Of a stretch of 15,648 bases of DNA, positions 1 through 7,014 are shown piece after piece; the first letter of the stretch is position 1, and the number at the start of each line of letters is the position of its first letter. Under the pieces are notes generated by a model that ran no database searches, was not told the origin of the DNA, and worked only from the letters and a program-made list of their open reading frames with translations. The stretch is from Bacillota bacterium (GTDB lineage Bacteria; Bacillota; Clostridia; Acetivibrionales; DSM-1351). The DNA lies in the NCBI GenBank assembly GCA_023431385.1, contig JAEYWA010000054.1, forward strand, positions 1 to 15,648, read 5' to 3'. Both the position numbers and the translations under genes were made by a program.

Positions 1-1
1 C

Positions 2-388
2 CGTTTGGCGGATGTTACAAGGACATTGGCTGATAACAATATTAATATTTGTGCTTTATCAATTGCTGATACCACTGATTTTGGTATTCTTAGACTAATA
101 GTAAACAAACCCGAGGAAGCTGAAAAAATATTGGGTGATAATGAATTTACTGTGAGTTGTACTAAAGTTATTGCAATTGGGGTGGAGGATAAGCCGGGAG
201 GCCTTTCAAAAGCTCTGGAGGTATTACAGCAGAATAACATAAGTATAGAGTACATGTACGCTTTCGTCGGTAAAAATGGAAATGAAGCGTTTGTTATACT
301 TAGAGTTGAAAACCCAGATGACGCCATCAGAAATTTAGTAAACTGCGACATTTCACTGATACCAAGTCAAAAGGTTTATTGTATTTAG
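2..388 (+). CDS. Tandem ACT-domain protein (5' end missing)
   Basis: The reading frame is open from the left edge and ends at TAG 386-388, so the true start lies outside the window; probably only about 15 residues are missing. The remaining 128 residues hold two ACT-type folds. The first includes RLADVTRTLADNNINI followed by a strand with a DFGILRL motif. The second starts at VIAIGVEDKPGGLSKALEVL, the classical DxPGxL loop-helix of ACT domains. Stand-alone double-ACT proteins of about 140 residues are common in clostridia, often beside phenylacetate-CoA ligase genes. ACT domains bind amino acids or similar small ligands, so a sensing or allosteric role is likely, but the ligand cannot be read from sequence. 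A strong terminator follows directly. The family call is firm and the function is not. Confidence 0.85.
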   Translation, partial: RLADVTRTLADNNINICALSIADTTDFGILRLIVNKPEEAEKILGDNEFTVSCTKVIAIGVEDKPGGLSKALEVLQQNNISIEYMYAFVGKNGNEAFVILRVENPDDAIRNLVNCDISLIPSQKVYCI

Positions 389-400
389 TAATCTAGTGAT

Positions 401-450
401 AAAAACCCCTGAAGTAACGTCATGTAAAGTGACTCTGCTTCAGGGGTTTT
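401..450 (+). terminator. Rho-independent terminator, probably bidirectional
   Basis: A perfect 13-bp stem, AAAACCCCTGAAG (402-414) with CTTCAGGGGTTTT (438-450), closes a loop containing a further GTCA/TGAC pairing (419-422 with 430-433). It lies 13 bases after the ACT-protein stop. The A-run on the left arm reads as a U-run on the other strand, so it could also stop transcripts arriving from the minus-strand genes to its right. Confidence 0.85.
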
Positions 451-462
451 CATTAATAAACC

Positions 463-612
463 TTATTCAAAAAATCTGATAATACAACCGTCAATTGTAG
501 TTACATCACAGGTTCTGCAGCCCCAGGGCTCCATTTAAATTCGGTAATTTGTTCCCAACCCTGCTTTGTAACAAACTCATAAAGTTTGTCGATTCCCTGA
601 ACCAGTATAAAG
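463..612 (-). pseudogene. Remnant of a glyoxalase/VOC-like protein C-terminus, frameshifted
   Basis: Read on the minus strand, about 600 to 525 encodes QGIDKLYEFVTKQGWEQ and then ITEFKWSP. A one-base frame change near 520-530 then gives PWGCRTCDVTTIDG and CIIRFFE, ending at TAA (463-465). The pattern 'D-LYEFV-KQGW ... SPWG-R ... DG--I-FFE' resembles the last strands of VOC/glyoxalase-family domains, where a DPDG-type turn precedes the final metal-ligand Glu. The two halves join sensibly only if one base is inserted. No start codon or full-length frame exists. The family call is from motif memory only. Confidence 0.45.
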
Positions 613-675
613 GTTATCAAAAATATTATCCTCGATATAATCTATTGCTTTTTGAATACTCGTTATAAAATCCAT
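577..675 (-). pseudogene. Truncated AraC-family regulator N-terminus (32 codons)
   Basis: A good ribosome site (AGGAGG, complement of 682-687) stands six bases before an ATG at 675. The frame reads MDFITSIQKAIDYIEDNIFD and stops after 32 codons at TGA (577-579). 'IQKAIDYIEDNI' is the typical first helix of the AraC/XylS DNA-binding domain, but both helix-turn-helix motifs that should follow are missing. The frame runs straight into the VOC-like remnant, so this looks like the scar of an internal deletion. It may still be translated as a short peptide, with no expected DNA-binding activity. Confidence 0.5.
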
Positions 676-755
676 TTTTCGCCTCCTATTTGTTTAGAGT
701 ATATCGCTGAATAATATAATAAGCTTGATATTTTATGCTTATATCTGTTAAACCT

Positions 756-1775
756 TTAAATTTGACGCCATTTTTTCATTGAGGCTTGATAATTTTCAAT
801 TACCCTGTCACACCAGATGTCGAATTCTGCGTCCTCCTTCTGAAGTTCAGGATGTGAAAGTACATTGTCTAGAATAATTCTGATGCCCTGATCAAAACGA
901 ACTGTTGCATTAAAGCTAGGAACCAGCCTTTTTAGCTTTGAATTGTCGAATACAACCGTATTGGCTTTGTCCCCAATCAAAGAACCGGTAAAATCATAAT
1001 TACTACATGCCGCCAAGTAATCAGAGGGTATATGTACGGCATTTAATTCTACTCCGAGAGCAGCAGCAATTATTTCATATATCTGATTCCAGGTCAGACT
1101 CTCATCGGAGGTTATGTTTACTGCTTCACCAATAGCGTGTACATTACCCATAAGGCCAATGAAACCCTTTGCAAAATCGCTGTTATGAGTGAGCGTCCAT
1201 AGAGAAGTACCGTCACCGTGAATTATTACAGGCTTATTTTCCAGCATGCGCTTGGCAACCTGCCAGCTGCCGATACTACCATGTACCCCGAGAGGTATGC
1301 TCCTGTCATCGTAAGTATGACTTGGACGAACAATGGTTACAGGAAACATATTCTTTCTGTATTCAGCAATAAGCAGCTCCTCACAGGCAATTTTATTCCT
1401 GGAGTATTCCCAATAAGGGTTAGCAAGTGGAGTGGACTCAGTTATTCTATAGTCGGAAAGAGGCTTCTGATAAGCTGAGGCTGAACTTATAAATATGTAC
1501 TGTTTAGTTCTGCCTGAAAACAATCTTATATCTCGTTCCACCTGGGAAGGTACAAAAGCTATAAAATCAGCTACAACATCAAAATCAAGATTATTTATCA
1601 GAGCTTTAACCCTATCTTCATCATTTATATCCATTTTGATGAGCTTTACACCTTCAGGGGCTCTGTCACTGTTATTTCCCCGGTTTAATAAATATAATTC
1701 CCAACCCTGTCTTACTAATAAATTTGAGATAGCTGTGCTGATTATTCCTGTTCCGCCTATAAACAAAGCCTTCAT
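756..1775 (-). CDS. NAD-dependent epimerase/dehydratase-like SDR protein
   Basis: This 339-residue protein has an N-terminal Rossmann motif, GGTGIIS at residues 7-13, in which the third glycine of GxxGxxG is Ser, as in atypical extended SDRs. After it come a strand-end acidic stretch (KMDIND, 47-52), the serine-rich strand FISSAS (95-100) and the YxxxK pair (Tyr124, Lys128). Extended SDRs of this length usually act on nucleotide sugars or related substrates; the substrate is unknown here. The ATG at 1775 has AGGAGG upstream (complement of 1782-1787). A TATAAT match on the minus strand (1836-1841) could be its -10, but its -35 is poor. It is transcribed away from cinA, and the DNA on its 3' side holds only gene remnants. 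Confidence 0.85.
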   Translation of the reverse strand: MKALFIGGTGIISTAISNLLVRQGWELYLLNRGNNSDRAPEGVKLIKMDINDEDRVKALINNLDFDVVADFIAFVPSQVERDIRLFSGRTKQYIFISSASAYQKPLSDYRITESTPLANPYWEYSRNKIACEELLIAEYRKNMFPVTIVRPSHTYDDRSIPLGVHGSIGSWQVAKRMLENKPVIIHGDGTSLWTLTHNSDFAKGFIGLMGNVHAIGEAVNITSDESLTWNQIYEIIAAALGVELNAVHIPSDYLAACSNYDFTGSLIGDKANTVVFDNSKLKRLVPSFNATVRFDQGIRIILDNVLSHPELQKEDAEFDIWCDRVIENYQASMKKWRQI

Positions 1776-1878
1776 AAAGTGAAATCCTCCTGATTTATAT
1801 TTTTAATGTTAATGATTTGAAGAAGTATTAAAGATATTATATAACTGTTTAGAGAATTATTGTAGTCGGAAATGGGAC

Positions 1879-1906
1879 TTGAATTAAATGGATATTATGG
1901 TATAAT
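1879..1906 (+). promoter_or_regulatory. cinA promoter P1 (sigma-A type, extended -10)
   Basis: TTGAAT (1879-1884), a 16-base spacer and TATAAT (1901-1906), with TGG directly before the -10 giving an extended -10 element. It points toward cinA, whose start is 165 bases downstream. The -10 lies inside the inverted repeat at 1887-1915. Confidence 0.6.
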
Positions 1907-1915
1907 ATATCCATT
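1887..1915. promoter_or_regulatory. Perfect 9-11-9 inverted repeat over the cinA P1 -10 (candidate operator)
   Basis: AATGGATAT (1887-1895) and ATATCCATT (1907-1915) are exact reverse complements separated by 11 bases that contain the -10 hexamer. Transcription from P1 would start at about 1913, so the left arm and spacer are not in the RNA. This favours a protein-binding site on DNA over an RNA hairpin. The regulator is unknown. Confidence 0.5.
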
Positions 1916-2025
1916 GAAAAACAGTACTGATTTATTAACATTTTCTAAATATCCCATCTGGTTCAGTTTTGAACAATCATTTTACATCTTTTTCTTCATT
2001 AACAGCTTACTTTTTGCTTTCAGGT

Positions 2026-2034
2026 TGGTATAAT
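2026..2034 (+). promoter_or_regulatory. cinA promoter P2 (extended -10)
   Basis: TGGTATAAT at 2026-2034 matches an extended -10 (TGnTATAAT) and repeats the nine bases at the P1 -10. The -35 region is weak. A start near 2041 would leave a 30-base leader that includes the AGGAAGGA ribosome site before cinA. Confidence 0.5.
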
Positions 2035-2070
2035 ATTAAAGAACTACTTGTTAGGAAGGATGACCTTATA

Positions 2071-3330
2071 ATGAAAGCTGAAATTCTTGCTGTTGGAACC
2101 GAACTGCTCATGGGGCAGATTGTAAATACAAATGCGCAGTATTTGTCTTCAAAACTCCCTGATGTTGGAGTCAGTGTTTACTATCATAGTGTTGTAGGAG
2201 ATAATCCTGAAAGACTGAAGGAGAGTCTTGAACTGGCTCTGAAAAGATGTGATGTTGTAATAACAACAGGAGGTCTTGGACCTACCCAGGATGATTTAAC
2301 AAAAGAAATAATTTCACAAATCTGCCGTAGAAAACTGGTGCTTCATAATGAAAGTCTTGAGGACATTAAGGCATTTTTCAAAAAATTAGGCAGGGAAATG
2401 ACACAAAATAATGAAAAACAGGCGTATATGCCCGAGAATTCCATAATTCTTAAGAATAACATCGGAACAGCTCCCGGCTGTATTATTGAACAGCACAAGA
2501 AAGTAATTATCATGCTTCCGGGGCCTCCTTCAGAAATGAAGTCCATGTTCAATGACTTTGTATTTCCCTATTTCAAAAAAAAGTGCAGTTATACCATTGA
2601 GTCAAAGTTTTTACGAGTTTTTGGCATTGGTGAATCAGCAATGGAGACAAAAATATTGGATTTGATTGACCGCCAGACCAATCCGACAATTGCTACCTAT
2701 GCAAAAGAAGGAGAAGTAACTATAAGAGTTTCGGCAAAGATTCAACAAGGGAAGGACGCAAAGGAACTTCTGTATCCTGTTATCGAGGAAATCAGGAAAA
2801 GAACCGGGCACTGTCTATATTCTGAGGAGGATAAAACCCTTGATCAGATAGCGGCTGAACTTCTTCTAGAAAACAACCTCACTCTGTCTACGGCAGAATC
2901 CTGTACAGGAGGGCTGGTTTCACAGACTCTAACTAATATTCCGGGAATTTCAAAGGTTTTTATGGGTGGAGCCGTAACGTATTCCAATGAGTCAAAAGAA
3001 GAATACCTTGGCGTTAAGAAGGAAACCTTGCTTAGCTATGGTGCTGTAAGTCGTGAAACTGCTTTTGAAATGGCCGAAGGTATCAGAAGAAGATTAAAGA
3101 CAGACATTGGGGTATCTATTACAGGTATAGCCGGCCCCGACGGAGGGACACCAGAAAAGCCGGTTGGTCTGGTATACATTGGTCTGTCCTCTGAACAGGG
3201 AACAATAACAAAGGAACTTAGACTACTGGGAAACAGGAGCAAAATCAGAAACATTACAGCCCTGTATGTTTTTGATCTGATCAGAAGGTATATTTTAAAG
3301 CTCGAAATAGATACCGGCAGTAAAGTATAA
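2071..3330 (+). CDS. cinA: CinA-family protein (MoCF-type domain plus nicotinamide-nucleotide amidase domain)
   Basis: This 419-residue protein has the standard two-domain CinA layout. The N-terminal MoCF/COG1058 domain begins EILAVGTELLMGQIVNTN and carries TTGGLGPTQDD at 65-75 and LPGPPSEM at 149-156. The C-terminal amidase (PncC-type) domain carries AESCTGG at 275-281 and TGIAGPDGG at 351-359. In characterised relatives the C-terminal domain deamidates nicotinamide mononucleotide and the N-terminal domain hydrolyses ADP-ribose; in streptococci CinA is linked to competence and RecA. I chose ATG 2071 because it matches the family N-terminus and has AGGAAGGA about 10 bases upstream. A TTG at 1969 would add 34 unrelated residues that span promoter P2. 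murJ follows after 52 bases with no terminator between them. Confidence 0.95.
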   Translation: MKAEILAVGTELLMGQIVNTNAQYLSSKLPDVGVSVYYHSVVGDNPERLKESLELALKRCDVVITTGGLGPTQDDLTKEIISQICRRKLVLHNESLEDIKAFFKKLGREMTQNNEKQAYMPENSIILKNNIGTAPGCIIEQHKKVIIMLPGPPSEMKSMFNDFVFPYFKKKCSYTIESKFLRVFGIGESAMETKILDLIDRQTNPTIATYAKEGEVTIRVSAKIQQGKDAKELLYPVIEEIRKRTGHCLYSEEDKTLDQIAAELLLENNLTLSTAESCTGGLVSQTLTNIPGISKVFMGGAVTYSNESKEEYLGVKKETLLSYGAVSRETAFEMAEGIRRRLKTDIGVSITGIAGPDGGTPEKPVGLVYIGLSSEQGTITKELRLLGNRSKIRNITALYVFDLIRRYILKLEIDTGSKV

Positions 3331-3382
3331 TTTACGAAAGAAAAAATCAGTCACCGCAACTGCGGCTTATGGAGGCTATAAA

Positions 3383-4972
3383 TTGAGCTCAAACAATAAA
3401 AAGATAACTGGCGCCGCCATTATAGTCATGTCATCATTGGTTGTCAGCCGTATCACAGGCTATCTGCGTACAATCCTAATAAACAATTTACTTACGGCAT
3501 CCCAGTCAGATTCGCTTCTAGCGGCCTTCAGAACGACAGATCTCATGTACAATCTCCTTATCGGCGGCGCAATATCTGCGGCATTGATTCCCATTCTATC
3601 TGGGTATCTGGCCAGAGGTGAGGAAGAGGATGGCTGGAAAGCTGTAGGAACCTTTATAAATGTAATATTTATAGCAATGCTTGTTGTAAGCACCCTTGGA
3701 GTTATATTTGCACCCTGGGTTGTTTCAATGACTGCGTCGGGGCTGGAAGGTCAGGTAAGAGAAACAACCATCCAACTGACTAGAATCCTGTTTCCATCAG
3801 TAGGGGTCATGATGCTGGCGGGGATGACAAACGGCGTGCTGAATTCCTACCAGAGATTTGCAGCTGCTGCCTATGGCCCATCAATCTATAATCTTGGAAC
3901 GGCATTGAGTATTTTTGTCCTTAGTCGTTATGGAGTTCATTTTGTGGCATATGGAGTGCTTGCAAGCGCCATAATGTATTTCCTGATACAAGTATCTTTT
4001 GCGTATCCAAATTTGAAATATTACAGACCAAAACTGCTATGGCGCCATCCGGGCTTCAGAAAGCTGTTCAGACTGGCAATCCCTTCTCTGGCCGCATCTG
4101 CGATCGTCCAGATTAACATTCTCATTTCCTTGAATTTTATTTCATTGTTCGAGCAGGAAGGAAGCATTACTGCCTACTACAATGCGAATGACATCTGGCA
4201 GCTGCCCTACGGGATATTTGCAATGGGTCTGGGGACTGCACTGCTGCCTACAATGTCTGAAAAATTAGCCTTAAAGCAGGTTGATGAGTTTAAAAGAATC
4301 ATTAACGGTGCCTTTAAAACAATACTCTATTTGATAATACCGTCAGCCATAGCTTTTATAGTTTTATCCAGACCCGTGATCAGTGTAGTCTACAAATGGT
4401 CAGCCAACATTGACAGCGAGAGGATTGTTACTGCAGGAAATATACTGCTGCTCTTTACCGCAGCTATGCTTGCCCAGTCTATGCTGGCAATACTTAACAG
4501 AGCGTTTTATGCTAATAATGATACAAGAACACCGTTATACGTTGGTACCGTTTCAATAATAGTGAACTATGTACTTTGTTGGATATTCCTTAAGGGAACA
4601 AAGCTTGGACCTGCTGGTATGTCACTGGCATATTCAATTTCAAGTCTGGTTACCATGGCTGCAATGATGTACATATTGTCAAAGAAAATGGACGGAATGA
4701 ATTGGAAAAAGCTTGCGATGTATTCTGTAAAGCTGTTGGAAGCAGCTGCTTTAATGGGTGTTGTTATATTTGCAATAAATAAATTATTGCCTGTCGACTT
4801 TACAGGCACCTATACATTGCATTCAAAGGCTATTGAAATAATAGTTCTGGGCGCGGAAATTGTTGCAGGGGCACTTGTTTATTTTGGTTGCACAATGCTG
4901 CTGAAGGTTGAAGAAGCATTGCAATTCAAGAATAAACTGCTGGGAAGGTTTACCAAGGTACTAAAAAAATAA
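3383..4972 (+). CDS. murJ: MurJ/MviN-family lipid II flippase
   Basis: This 529-residue polytopic membrane protein has about 14 hydrophobic segments, the usual length and topology for MurJ. It starts with a short cationic tail and the family signature SRITGYLRT (22-30), then AFRTTDLMYNLLIGGAISAA (48-67). MurJ belongs to the MOP exporter superfamily and moves the peptidoglycan precursor lipid II across the membrane. The start is TTG 3383, with GGAGG at 3371-3375 seven bases before it. A small CCGC/GCGG dyad (3354-3365) sits just upstream of that ribosome site. The Arg-Arg pair found in proteobacterial MurJ (LLRR-FAEG) is YN here, with IGG replacing AEG, which I believe is common in clostridial members. 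Several MviN-like paralogues can occur per genome, so whether this is the essential flippase is open. Confidence 0.9.
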   Translation: MSSNNKKITGAAIIVMSSLVVSRITGYLRTILINNLLTASQSDSLLAAFRTTDLMYNLLIGGAISAALIPILSGYLARGEEEDGWKAVGTFINVIFIAMLVVSTLGVIFAPWVVSMTASGLEGQVRETTIQLTRILFPSVGVMMLAGMTNGVLNSYQRFAAAAYGPSIYNLGTALSIFVLSRYGVHFVAYGVLASAIMYFLIQVSFAYPNLKYYRPKLLWRHPGFRKLFRLAIPSLAASAIVQINILISLNFISLFEQEGSITAYYNANDIWQLPYGIFAMGLGTALLPTMSEKLALKQVDEFKRIINGAFKTILYLIIPSAIAFIVLSRPVISVVYKWSANIDSERIVTAGNILLLFTAAMLAQSMLAILNRAFYANNDTRTPLYVGTVSIIVNYVLCWIFLKGTKLGPAGMSLAYSISSLVTMAAMMYILSKKMDGMNWKKLAMYSVKLLEAAALMGVVIFAINKLLPVDFTGTYTLHSKAIEIIVLGAEIVAGALVYFGCTMLLKVEEALQFKNKLLGRFTKVLKK

Positions 4973-4980
4973 ATTTTACA

Positions 4981-5009
4981 TTGACTTGAGGAAAAAAAAT
5001 CTATATAAT
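4981..5009 (+). promoter_or_regulatory. recA promoter
   Basis: TTGACT (4981-4986), a 17-base spacer and TATAAT (5004-5009): a near-consensus sigma-A promoter beginning eight bases after the murJ stop. The predicted start, about 5016, is the first base of the LexA box. Confidence 0.85.
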
Positions 5010-5015
5010 AAAAAC

Positions 5016-5029
5016 AGAACAAATGTTCT
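5016..5029. promoter_or_regulatory. LexA (SOS) box of recA
   Basis: AGAACAAATGTTCT is a perfect dyad with GAAC-N4-GTTC at its core, the Bacillus/Clostridium LexA operator pattern. It lies six bases after the -10 and 22 bases before the recA start codon. LexA bound here should block transcription until DNA damage triggers its RecA-stimulated self-cleavage. Confidence 0.85.
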
Positions 5030-5051
5030 ATAATTGCGAGGAGGTCACCCC

Positions 5052-6086
5052 ATGTTAGAAAAGAAGAAAGCACTAGAAATGGCCCTTGGTCAGATTGAAA
5101 AACAGTTTGGTAAAGGTGCTGTTATGAAGTTAGGCGAGAATGCACATATGAATGTGGAGGTTATACCCACTGGTTCCCTTAGCCTTGATATTGCTCTTGG
5201 CGTCGGAGGAGTACCCAGAGGAAGAATAGTTGAAATATATGGACCCGAATCATCTGGTAAGACAACAGTTGCATTGCATATAATAGCCGAAGCACAAAAA
5301 GCAGGCGGGGAGGCAGCCTTTATTGATGCAGAGCATGCCCTTGATCCGGTTTACGCAAAAAAACTTGGGGTTGATATAGATAATTTGATAGTTTCACAGC
5401 CTGATACAGGTGAACAGGCCTTGGAAATAACTGAGGCTCTTGTTCGAAGCGGGGCGATAGATGTTATTGTTGTTGACTCGGTTGCTGCTCTGGTACCAAA
5501 AGCGGAAATAGACGGGGAGATGGGTGACGCACATGTTGGTTTACAGGCCAGACTTATGTCACAAGCACTTCGTAAGCTTGCAGGAGTTATCAGCAAATCA
5601 AGAACAACAGCCATATTTATTAACCAGCTTCGTGAAAAGGTTGGAATAATGTTTGGAAATCCAGAAACTACTCCTGGTGGACGAGCGTTAAAATTCTACT
5701 CATCGGTACGTCTTGATGTAAGAAGAATTGAGTCCATAAAACAGGCAAATGAGGTTGTAGGAAACAGAACAAGGGTTAAGGTAGTTAAAAATAAGATAGC
5801 TCCTCCTTTCAGAGAAGCGGAATTTGATATTGTTTACGGCGAAGGTATTTCCAGGGAAGGAAGCATTCTTGATATAGCTGTAAACAATGATATCGTAAAC
5901 AAGAGCGGGGCATGGTTCTCTTACAACGGACAGCGTATCGGTCAGGGTCGTGAAAATGCCAAGCAGTATTTAAAAGAAAACACCGCAATGTGCATGGAAA
6001 TCGAAAAGCTGGTTAGAAATAATCTGACAGTTGCTCCTGTAGTCCCTGAATCAACAGAGGAAATTGAGGAAGAAGAGCTTGATTAA
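5052..6086 (+). CDS. recA: Recombinase RecA
   Basis: This 344-residue RecA is full length and shows no intein. The core has Walker A GPESSGKTT at 64-72, the catalytic-Glu segment DAEHALDP (92-99; Glu94), Walker B IDVIVVDS (136-143), the loop-1 region EIDGEMGDAHVGLQAR, and FINQLREKVG followed by FGNPETTPGGRALKFY in loop 2. It ends in the usual acidic tail. It polymerises on single-stranded DNA with ATP, carries out strand exchange and stimulates LexA cleavage. ATG 5052 is the start, with AGGAGGT at 5039-5045 six bases upstream; an in-frame TTG at 5034 would place the ribosome site inside the coding region. It has its own promoter, LexA box and terminator, so it forms a separate SOS unit. recX follows about 220 bases later. 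Confidence 0.98.
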   Translation: MLEKKKALEMALGQIEKQFGKGAVMKLGENAHMNVEVIPTGSLSLDIALGVGGVPRGRIVEIYGPESSGKTTVALHIIAEAQKAGGEAAFIDAEHALDPVYAKKLGVDIDNLIVSQPDTGEQALEITEALVRSGAIDVIVVDSVAALVPKAEIDGEMGDAHVGLQARLMSQALRKLAGVISKSRTTAIFINQLREKVGIMFGNPETTPGGRALKFYSSVRLDVRRIESIKQANEVVGNRTRVKVVKNKIAPPFREAEFDIVYGEGISREGSILDIAVNNDIVNKSGAWFSYNGQRIGQGRENAKQYLKENTAMCMEIEKLVRNNLTVAPVVPESTEEIEEEELD

Positions 6087-6150
6087 TCTGTTAGCAGCAC
6101 ATATACAATAATTTGAACAAAATAAAATATCACCTTCGACAAAATATCAG

Positions 6151-6202
6151 GGCATACCGAATCAGAGATTTACTAAAAAATATTTGATTTGGTATGCCTT
6201 TT
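6151..6202 (+). terminator. recA terminator
   Basis: A 16-bp stem, GGCATACCGAATCAGA (6151-6166) with TTTGATTTGGTATGCC (6183-6198), contains two G-U pairs and a 16-base A-rich loop. TTTT follows at 6199-6202. The U-tract is short but the stem is long. It separates recA from recX, so recX needs read-through or its own promoter. Confidence 0.75.
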
Positions 6203-6245
6203 AAGGATTCCCGTTTACTTAAGAATTACTGTATTGTAGAGTTTA

Positions 6246-6269
6246 ACCATTAATTAATGAGTTTATGGT
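6246..6269. promoter_or_regulatory. Nested palindromes upstream of recX
   Basis: A 12-bp perfect palindrome, CATTAATTAATG (6248-6259), sits within a wider ACCAT (6246-6250) / ATGGT (6265-6269) inverted repeat, about 40 bases before the recX start. TATATC at 6275-6280 could be a -10, without a convincing -35. AT-rich DNA makes short palindromes common, so the support is weak. Confidence 0.25.
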
Positions 6270-6309
6270 AATTATATATCTGAATATTTGTTAATATGGA
6301 GAGAGTAAT

Positions 6310-6930
6310 ATGAAAATTATTTCCCTAGATAAAAATGAAAAGGTCCCTTCCATGTGTAATGTTACTATGGAAAGTAATATTTCTTTTTGTTTACCAAAAA
6401 AGCGTATTGAATTACTTGAGCTTACTGAAGGAAAGGTTATATCCGAAGAGACTCTAAATTACATATTGGAAACTGAGGTATATGCAGCAGCAAAAAGTGC
6501 TGCTGTAAGCTTTCTTGCCCTAAAACTTAGAACAGCTTTTGAAGTTGAACAAAAGCTATTAGAAATGGGCTATGATGAAGCAACAATAGAAAAGGTGGTA
6601 GAGAACCTTAAGGAAATAAACTATATCGATGACTATAATTATGCCTGTAAGTACATAACTGAAAAAACAAAACTGAAACCAAAGTCTGTTAAATTATTAT
6701 CCTTGGAGTTAAGTCAAAAGGGTATCCCTGATGGTATTATAGGCAGTGCATTTGAAGACTTCGAGCTTGATGAAGAAGCAGTGGCTGTGGAACTTTTAAG
6801 GAAAAAATACTCAAAATATAGCACCTTTGACGAAAAAACCATTCAAAAGATGAAAACGTTTCTACTGAGCAGGGGGTTCGGTTATGGTCTGATATCAAGA
6901 GCAATAAGCATTTTTCTGCCGGAGCAGTAG
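6310..6930 (+). CDS. recX: Regulatory protein RecX
   Basis: This 206-residue protein has the RecX layout of three-helix repeats. Residues from about 58 carry AAKSAAVSFLALKLRTAFEV, where most homologues have an R-S-EL pattern, followed by EQKLLEMGYDEATIEKVVENL and INYIDDYNYACKYITE, the hallmark of the family. Two further repeats follow (KPKSVKLLSLELSQKGIP and RKKYSKYSTFDEK). RecX binds in the RecA filament groove and limits its activity. About 57 N-terminal residues precede the conserved core, as is usual in Gram-positive RecX. ATG 6310 has GGAGAG six bases upstream. It lies beside recA but is separated from it by a terminator and shows no LexA box of its own, so its expression need not follow recA exactly. 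Confidence 0.92.
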   Translation: MKIISLDKNEKVPSMCNVTMESNISFCLPKKRIELLELTEGKVISEETLNYILETEVYAAAKSAAVSFLALKLRTAFEVEQKLLEMGYDEATIEKVVENLKEINYIDDYNYACKYITEKTKLKPKSVKLLSLELSQKGIPDGIIGSAFEDFELDEEAVAVELLRKKYSKYSTFDEKTIQKMKTFLLSRGFGYGLISRAISIFLPEQ

Positions 6931-6954
6931 GATGTGCATATTTGTAAGATTACA

Positions 6955-6983
6955 TTGACTAATTAGGTAAATAATAGTAAAAT
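6955..6983 (+). promoter_or_regulatory. Promoter of the ArsR-family gene
   Basis: TTGACT (6955-6960), a 17-base spacer and TAAAAT (6978-6983), pointing to the ArsR-type gene 32 bases downstream. The start would fall at about 6990, on the first base of GATAACTATC. Confidence 0.7.
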
Positions 6984-6989
6984 GAATTT

Positions 6990-6999
6990 GATAACTATC
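6990..6999. promoter_or_regulatory. Candidate repressor site, copy 1 (GATAACTATC)
   Basis: GATAACTATC is a GATA/TATC inverted repeat at the predicted start point of the ArsR-type gene. Nine of its ten bases recur at 7341-7350 ahead of the partner gene. ArsR-family repressors normally bind dyads overlapping their own promoter. The assignment is inference. Confidence 0.35.
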
Positions 7000-7014
7000 G
7001 AAATGTAAAAGGTT

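Noticed and set aside
1218..1782. Two plus-strand frames opposite the epimerase gene
   Set aside because: They oppose a protein with an intact Rossmann motif, YxxxK pair and ribosome site; the frames have no motifs.
1969..2070. Longer CinA starting at TTG 1969
   Set aside because: The added 34 residues are not CinA-like, promoter P2 lies inside them, and the true ribosome site precedes ATG 2071.
3354..3365. CCGC/GCGG dyad before the murJ ribosome site as a terminator or switch
   Set aside because: The stem is only 4-5 bp with a tiny loop and no U-run, too weak to call.
5034..5051. RecA start at TTG 5034
   Set aside because: It would translate through the AGGAGGT ribosome site; ATG 5052 matches the family start.
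6484..6506. GCAGCA...TGCTGC hairpin inside recX
   Set aside because: It encodes an Ala-rich conserved part of RecX; the repeat of Ala codons explains the pairing.
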